From positions 13,543,216 through 13,607,215 of the forward strand of contig CM043788.1 in assembly GCA_023974075.1 (NCBI GenBank): 64,000 nt of DNA, in the 5' to 3' direction. The stretch is from Chaenocephalus aceratus (taxonomy: Eukaryota > Chordata > Actinopteri > Perciformes > Channichthyidae). The notes beneath the pieces were generated by a model that did no database searches, was not told the origin of the DNA, and was given only the letters and a program-made list of their open reading frames with translations. The translations under genes and the position numbers were made by a program. How positions within the stretch are numbered: position 1 is the stretch's first letter; every line of letters starts with the position of its first letter. This document shows, one piece after another, positions 56,886 to 64,000 of the stretch.

Positions 56886-58244
56886 TGTCTGGCACCTGGT
56901 TGGCTTTCCATGCTGTCATCCAGGCTCTCTTCCAGGCTCTCTTCCAGGCTGTCTTCCTCTTCTATGGATGTGGATGGAGGCAGGGCTTGCCGGGGGAAAT
57001 TGCTGGACGTCTCGCGGTCAAGCATGAATGGCTTTAAAAAGCTCATGATTGCCGCGAGACGCCAGGGCTTAGATCCCCCGGAAGACAATGCTCCGCTCCT
57101 TTTCCCTTCCTTCTCCAATATCCTCTCCTTCCTGTATTTGTCCCTGAGGGACTTCCACCGCTTTATGCACACTTCCTCTAATAAAATGAAATGAAAGAAT
57201 ACAGTTAATTTCTTGAATTTAAGAAAATGATTCCTCCATTAATGAAAACCAAATCCCTTTATCACTGTCAATTGCATAAAAGGTTTTACATGTCACACTT
57301 TATCAGAAACAGGTTTATTGCCAGGTAGCTTTGCACATACTAGGAATTTGACTTGATGTCATGGTGCATATATAAAAAACAAGAAATCTAATATAAAACA
57401 CAATGTTTTACACCGTAATAAAATACAGTTAAAGTGCAAAAAGATACAAATTAAATAAAGCAGTAATTTACATGGAAATAGAATGCATTTTTGCATATAT
57501 ATATATAACTAAGAAATGTGAAAGCAGAATATGAGCAGAAAGGAGTATGACATTGTGTGCATTCATGTAATGCAATATAGTCTATGATGTGGCAAAGGTA
57601 AAGTGTCAGCGGATGATGAACATTTATGTGATTAATGTCTATAGTGCTATTTTATGCTAAATATAGTGGCTAATGGCTATACTTGCTAGCTATGTTAACA
57701 CTACGTAAACTGGATATAAAATCCCCAAACAGGCGAAAACCTACCAGTTTCACCCACTGTCTCTGCCACCTCCCTCCATGACTGGTTCCTCCGGTTTGTA
57801 TCCCGGTAGGTGAAGAGGGTCTGGTCATATAAAACCGGGTGATTCGCTACGGCGATAATCAGTTTCTCCTCCATCTTTTTTTGAAATATAGAAATGAACG
57901 GCGGGATATCTCTCCCAGCTTAGACGCGGTTTGATTGGCTAGCGCTTGAGCTGTCAGATTTTCAGAAACGGGATTTGATTGGCTGGCGCTGGCTGTTCCG
58001 GCGTCAGAAGTTGAACAATGTTCAATTTCTGATGGCGGAGACGGACCGCTCTACTACCCACAATTCAGTTCGGCGAAAAAGCGAGGCAATGTGACGTCAC
58101 CCCATTCAAAGTGAATGGGCAGATTGGAGTTGCCGACGCTGTCGACGCTGTAGTGTGGACGGGCCGTGAGATTCGAAGCGTGTGTCACACGCCAGATGCG
58201 TGAGAGTTGGCAACCCTGAATGTACCCATCTATGTTTGCCTTTA

Positions 58245-58690
58245 GCTAGCGGCTAAGCTAGTGGGACGCTACGGAGCCCAGCTATCCGCCCTCTGAATCT
58301 TTTAGGGCCGACAGGGAGAGGAGAATGTCCCGCCAACGCTGTGTGAGTGTTTCACATTAGCGGGACGCTATGGAGCTCAGGTATCCGCCATCTGAAGCTT
58401 TTAGGGCCGACAGGGAGAGGAGAATACAACGCTGTGTGTATTTATTGCTAAGCTAGCTGGACGCTACGGAGCCCAGCTATCCGCCCTCTGAAGCTTTAAG
58501 TGCCGACAGGGGGAGGAGAATGTCCCGCTAACGCTGTGTGTGTGTGTTTCACATTAGCGGGACGCTATGGAGCTCAGGTATCCACCATCTGAAGCTTTTA
58601 GGGCCGACAGGGGGAGGAGAATACAACGATGTGTGTATTTATCGCTAAGCTAGGACGCTAGGGTTCAGGTAGCCGTCCTCTTTATTGCGG
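58245..58690. repeat. Two-tier tandem repeat (about 95-bp units, about 190-bp pairs)
   Basis: Units containing GGGACGCTACGGAGCCCAGC alternate with units containing GGGACGCTATGGAGCTCAGG. Each is followed by GCCGACAGGGAGAGGAGAAT. Two full pairs and a partial fifth unit are visible, in the right part of the level B element. Confidence 0.88.
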
Positions 58691-58695
58691 ACAGG

Positions 58696-58697
<2 letters not shown>

Positions 58698-58748
<51 letters not shown>
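58698..58748. repeat. (GT)n microsatellite
   Basis: About 25 uninterrupted GT units at the end of the tandem array. Confidence 0.95.
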
Positions 58749-58750
<2 letters not shown>

Positions 58751-59944
58751 GGAGCTCAGGCTCTGATTACAGTAGCTACACTGTAGGAAACAGTTCTGAA
58801 CTGTTTCCGCCAGTTCTTTAAGTTCGTCGTTAGCGAACAGCTTCTCTTTAGCGGCGACTCAAACAAACGAATCGTTTTGTGGGAGGAATCAGTTCATCTC
58901 GTTCACTTCAAAGATTCGTTCAAAAAGAACGAATCGTTCGCGAACGACCCATCTGCGTGATTGTATGTCTTCACTTCTCTCACTCACTATTTCCCTTTTT
59001 TAAGGTAATTACAGTATACAAAGCTCTATAAATCTATCAACCCATGTTATATATAATCCGTATTACATCACCGTGGTTCGTTGTCAGAGGAAAGTGTGTA
59101 TTTTGCACTTTGTTGTATTGTTTGAAGGTTCTTGCTAACTTTGTGGTCATTGAAGCTAGCTGCTGTATACCTTGTGGTGCCGCTGAATCTGGCCGTTTGT
59201 CATGTAGCTAAGCTGTTGCATTCACATGTCCATACATATGTTGTTTTACCACTGTTAAAGAGCTAAAGATAAAGGAGAATTTAGTCACAATTATTGGTCC
59301 TGAAATTTGAGTGTATTCATTGTAAATGTACAAGCTTCATTATAAAGATGGCTCGATTCAGACGAGTGAAGGCGGGAGCTGCGTGATTGTATGTCTTCAC
59401 TTCTCTCACTCACTATTTCCCTTTTTAAGGGTACAACACCATGTCTGATAGCTTAAAGTAATGTTGTAAAATTACAACCGGGGGCCTTACAGGGTTAAGG
59501 GCTATTGTTTATTGTTATTTACTTTAAGATGTTTATTCTTAACCTATCATTGAATTGAAAAACTCTTATTTAAATGATGTGTGTGTGTCTCTGTATTTCT
59601 GATGATACACTGAGAGAATGAGCTCATAGTGCTGCTGATCACCATAAGCTAAACAGTCTGTATATTGCATTACATTTGTATAATGTAAGCTTCGTTGATA
59701 CTTTGCCTGCGGGAATACGAAAAAAATAGTTAGATATACTGAATATTATTTGATCTATTCCACCACTAGCTTAATCCCAAATAATGTAGAGGTGTGTTGT
59801 AGGTGCCTTAAATAACCCCTTATTTTATAGTGCGATGTATTTTTATGTTCATATAATAGTGATTTCAATGCCACCCCAAAATGATCACTGGTTCCATCCT
59901 GGCCACCCCACTGAAAATATCCTGGCTCTGCCACTGCGTAGTAG

Positions 59945-62510
59945 GCCTATCTTCATTAGAAATACATTGCCAAAATGGCTACACCACTCAGCAAGTGAAC
60001 TACGTTTTAATGCTAAATAAATATATGTAATGTTTAGGTCCTCTCTGTTATGTGTTAAAACTATTGACATAATTAATCAACATTTTACCGAAGGAATATC
60101 CCGGAAGTTTTATAAAGCATGACAATCCAAAACAGGTGTGTTTATACAACAAATTAGTGTTTAAAAACGAGCAGGAAAAACAAAATTGTTTTAATTGTAA
60201 TAAATACATGGAAATGTAAATAAGATATCGATACTTAAAGTTTCCAATCAGTCACGCTACGTTGACGCGTGACGCAGGTTGCTATGGAGCTACGTACAGT
60301 ATAGATTTTAAAGCTCGATTCCAAATTCACCATTTCACTCTGAGACTTTGGAGGAGAATGCTGTTACTCGACGAGTTCCACAAAACTACTCTCTGTCAAG
60401 CAAGCTATCACTGACAAATACCCCAAATGAACATAGTAAAACTTTACTAAAAGATTATCGAGGCAAATGTGAGAATATAACTATTTTTTTGTGATTAAAT
60501 AACTTTTTTCCGGGCCGCTTTATTCGACGATTTGAGCCGTCAAACCGTCGGTCAATGAATTGACTCATGTGAAGGAGCCGGTTCAGTCTTAAAGTAAAAC
60601 ATACTAAATACATTTAATTCCCTTTAAGTTGTTGCTGTAAACAATTTAAATATGAAGACAAAAAAACTATACATTCTGTAAAGATAGCTGCTTTTCAAAC
60701 ACTTAGCTACACTGCTAGCTTATTTTAGTTCTTGACAATATCAGTCAGCATATTGCAACATAGGCAGTTACCTTTTGTATATATTTGTTACACTAAAAAC
60801 CAAATTATTGTTTTAAAGACACCATATGTTCATCCTCACATCTTTCTTGATTGTGTAGTCCATTTTCAATATCGACATTACAAACAATTAAAGAAACAAA
60901 AATAAACTGACATGTAAAGCCTACTGAGTAGAAAATAGCTGGTTTAAGCATAATCAGTGAGCTTATTATCACCAGGTTAAAGGAATTATCACATATCAAA
61001 GTTACAATATGATGTGTTTAATTAAACCTGTTAAGCCCCGAGCCTGTTTTTCAGGTCTCAGGCTCGAAAATGACATTCCCAGAACAAATGACCATATCTT
61101 CCCTTCTAAAAGGGTTAAATTAATAATCTTTTTTCTCAAAGCAAGGTTACACCTGTGAGTTGGATGTAGAAGTGTCAGAATCAATATAGATATTTTTATT
61201 TTAAAGTAAATTCAGATTGAACACACTCAATGAGCAACTCTCATAGGAATGAATGAGGCCCCGCCTCCCACGCTGTATCCAGTTCTTATACATCCATGCT
61301 CCACACTCGTTGGTTTGGAACAGCACTTAATATGGCGGACCCTCCGCGTGAACGCATAAATGGAGGGGTAGGGTGTAGGGGGCGGTTTGGGAATGGGCCT
61401 ATGTGTGTGTGTGTGAGACTGACGCATAGCCAAAACCGGAAGCTGCGATAACTCTGGTGGCTACCATTAGCAGCTAACTTTTACTCTCCGATTTTTACAT
61501 AAAAATGGAATTATGGATTATAAATTAAAAAAAAATATTCCACAGAAACATTATCAACCTACAGTACGTCTAACATCACGTTAGTTAGCATTACAGCCTT
61601 AGCCTTGTCATTTTTATTAGCCTTAACATTAAGTAACATTAAGTAACCCAAAATGTTAAACAGTAAGAGTAGTAGTCATATTTCGTGAACCCTTTGAAGA
61701 GTACTGTCACCGGTGTGATCATTCTATAATACACCATTTAAGCCCGGGGGAGAAATGCTAACGCTACATTAGCATCGGCGATCTTTTGTACTTCATGCTA
61801 TCTGCACAAATGGTTGACATTAAGCATTGAAAAGATCAGGCAGTTCAGAGAGAATCAAAGGAAGGCAGGCAGGCAGGCAGCTTTGCATGACATTCTTCTG
61901 GACGTGTTTCATTGTGGTGATATCGAGGGTAGTCAATCCCTTGTTTAGCAAGACAGTAGTAACGGCCATCTTGGTGACGTGTGCTGTTGTGCAAGACCAG
62001 AGATGTAGTTCATTCAGCGTTTCAAACAAACAAATGTGTTACTTCACAGTTTTACGACACATTTTATTTTTTTTTGACTGGAAAAATTATCTTTTAAATT
62101 GACAAACATCATATGTGTAATTCGTGGCACAATTCAAACGGGATCGAAAGATAATCTTTCTCTCTCCATTGACTTCAATACATAATTTTTCCGAAATAAG
62201 GTCCCATGGAGGTCCCTCGGAAGGGGAGGGACTTCGCCACTCTATAGGGGCACTGAGCTGCCATCCCCACCATACGTGATCTCACATAATTCAGAGCTGA
62301 TTGGCTGTAAGTACGTGTGCCGCGAAAAGTGTAGTGTGTGTAGAGGAGATGAGAGAGCTGCAGTGACGCATCCTAAAACCCAGAAGTAAGCTGCGCATTG
62401 TTTCCCTCGACAAAAAGACAATGAGATTTCTCCATAGAATTTTAGAAAATAGCTCCAAATATGATCTGTGGGAAACGTACCTGTTAGATAAATGTACGTT
62501 TTGTTCAGCC
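59945..62510. other. Non-coding interval, no gene seen
   Basis: AT-rich DNA with no recognised domain on either strand. Short inverted words around 61027-61075 and common fish-repeat-like text near 62150-62230 were noticed but could not be assigned. Confidence 0.45.
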
Positions 62511-62514
62511 GGAT

Positions 62515-62790
62515 AACCCACACGGAAAGAAAGTATACGAACATATATGCCAATATATGGCAAATATATGCTGCATATATGCCATATTCAGGTTCATATA
62601 TGTTCATATATGTGCATATATGTGGATTAATAGGAGATATATGTGTCATATATATCTCATATATTTCCACATATATGCCAAAGTCAGGTTCATATATTTG
62701 CATATATCTCCTACATAATGCCTCATATATAGGTCATATATCTGTCTTTTTGCATATATGTCATACAGAATACCTACATATATATAGGTC
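62515..62790. repeat. CATATAT-rich degenerate satellite-like tract
   Basis: The words CATATATG and TTCATATATG recur every 10-20 bases for about 275 bp on both strands, with no strict period. Open frames in this tract (Tyr/Ile-rich) are a by-product of the repeat. Confidence 0.8.
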
Positions 62791-63080
62791 TTTGCAAGGT
62801 AATGTGGTAATGTGCATATTATTCCAAAGTTCTATATAACTACATGAATTAATCATTGTACTTATTTCCATTCAATGCAGATAGAGGTTTGCAGATTGCC
62901 CAAGACAATTCAATGTATAAAGACAATATTGTTTGATTACGGTATGTTTTATTGTATGAAGCAACATTTTTAGTTTAGTTATTTCACCCAGGACCGGAAC
63001 CGGATGTTTATATCCGCTCGACGTCAGCTGATCAGTTTAAGATGAGTAAATTATTAAATATTTGATAATTGTACATTATT

Positions 63081-64000
<920 letters not shown>

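Larger units (their letters stand above)
54710..57874 (-). pseudogene. MADF/BESS-type Harbinger accessory protein, interrupted by a LINE
   Basis: Exon 1 (57874-57745) encodes MEEKLIIAVANHPVLYDQTL, FTYRDTNRRNQSWREVAETV. The intron runs 57744-57178 (GTAGGT...TTATTAG). Exon 2 starts at 57177 and joins in phase, giving EEVCIKRWKSLRDKYRKE, the second half of a MADF domain. Then come PWRLAAIMSFLKPFML, an acidic Glu/Ser segment, and a Pro-Ala-Ser-Gln repeat. At 56770 the gene is cut by a LINE. On the far side (about 54940 down to 54710) it continues with MSPFEENLLLTVGPMLDM, a run of ten Pro, and DEDLLFFRSLLPTMRLI, which looks like a BESS protein-interaction motif. The protein should bind DNA and guide the transposase. 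Apart from the insertion I see no stop or shift. Confidence 0.82.
52450..58166. mobile_element. PIF/Harbinger transposon, nearly complete (level D, 5717 bp)
   Basis: The ends are CGGAGCGTCCACACTACAGC and, on the minus strand, CGGCCCGTCCACACTACAGC (18 of 20 match), with the 3-bp target duplication TGA at 52447-52449 and 58167-58169. Copy 1 of the host repeat shows the empty site GCGTGAGATTG. It carries two convergent genes: a DDE transposase on the + strand (52609-54337) and a MADF-type accessory protein on the minus strand (57874 down to 54710). A LINE of about 1.8 kb sits inside the second gene. Confidence 0.92.
50946..58218. mobile_element. GGTTGCCAACT element, copy 2 (level C), split by a Harbinger
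   Basis: The left end is CAGGGTTGCCAACTTGGGGT and the right end on the minus strand CAGGGTTGCCAACTCTCACG. The direct repeat ATGTACCC lies at 50938-50945 and 58220-58227, one base beyond the right end, so an 8-bp duplication is likely. Outside the Harbinger insertion it is collinear with copy 1 (19052-20467), apart from about 134 extra bases at 51539-51672. Confidence 0.8.
50453..58953. mobile_element. hAT-like element in the nest (level B)
   Basis: The left end AGTGATGGGAATTCCGATTC and the right end (minus strand AGATGGGTCGTTCGCGAACG) both lead into runs of GAACGATTCGTTC words, such as TTCGCGAACGACTTC on the left and GAATCGTTCGCGAACG on the right. A clean target duplication is not visible: GCTCGATT and GCGTGATT match at 6 of 8 positions. 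It contains the tandem array at 58245-58690 and (GT)n at 58698-58748. Confidence 0.6.
49946..59936. mobile_element. Outermost hAT-like element of a five-level nest (level A)
   Basis: The ends are CAGTGGCGGAGCTGGGGGTG and, on the minus strand, CAGTGGCAGAGCCAGGATAT, with GGGGTGGC repeated further inward. CGTAGTAG follows the right end (59937-59944) and occurs at 49935-49942 on the left with an extra TAG before the element, consistent with an 8-bp duplication and slippage. The ends resemble those of the hAT at 45396-46943 (CAGTGGCGTAGCCAGG). Nearly all of its 10 kb is later insertions. Confidence 0.78.

Noticed and set aside
49946..59936. Idea that the Harbinger transposase is a domesticated host gene
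   Set aside because: It still has terminal repeats, a target duplication and a frameshift, so it is an ordinary transposon copy.

Overview
This window looks like nuclear DNA of a bony fish, most likely a percomorph teleost (inference). The evidence is intron-containing host coding sequence of vertebrate type, L2/Maui-like LINEs, many hAT and PIF/Harbinger elements, TTAA-flanked elements, long (CA)n runs and an env-bearing class I endogenous retrovirus. No bacterial, plasmid or phage features are present.

Only one host gene is recognisable: a three-exon, 314-codon homologue of vertebrate C1orf226 on the + strand (22566-24913). Its first visible exon starts at a splice acceptor, so transcription must begin further upstream. 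The roughly 4.5 kb downstream (24914-29388) is AT-rich and carries no further gene that I can support.

Almost everything else is layered transposable elements. 1-390: tail of a Ty3/gypsy integrase. 1899-4376: a hAT with a BED-finger exon, containing a second hAT-like element, which contains a small Harbinger derivative. 4488-6030 and 7985-10235: L2-type LINE fragments, the second split by a hAT with a perfect 8-bp target duplication. 11553-18739: three TTAA-flanked elements and a TIR element holding a LINE. 19052-20467: a repeat whose second copy lies at 50946-58218. 29389-30482: a 1.1 kb TIR element. 32221-33456: a hAT with a perfect 8-bp target duplication. 33465-45185: a gypsy integrase split by an 11.1 kb element with 220-bp inverted repeats, which was itself invaded by a retrovirus (36254-44593). 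45396-46943: another hAT. 49946-59936: five elements inside one another. 63081-64000: the start of a further hAT.

Two systems are worth a closer look. The first is the retrovirus: its two 496-bp LTRs look identical, yet pol lacks most of reverse transcriptase and the integrase core. The second is an almost complete two-gene PIF/Harbinger transposon (52450-58166) with a DDE transposase and a divergent MADF/BESS-type accessory protein, spoiled by one frameshift and one LINE insertion. I did not find a clearly new biological system. The novelty here is in nesting, structure and the state of these elements.
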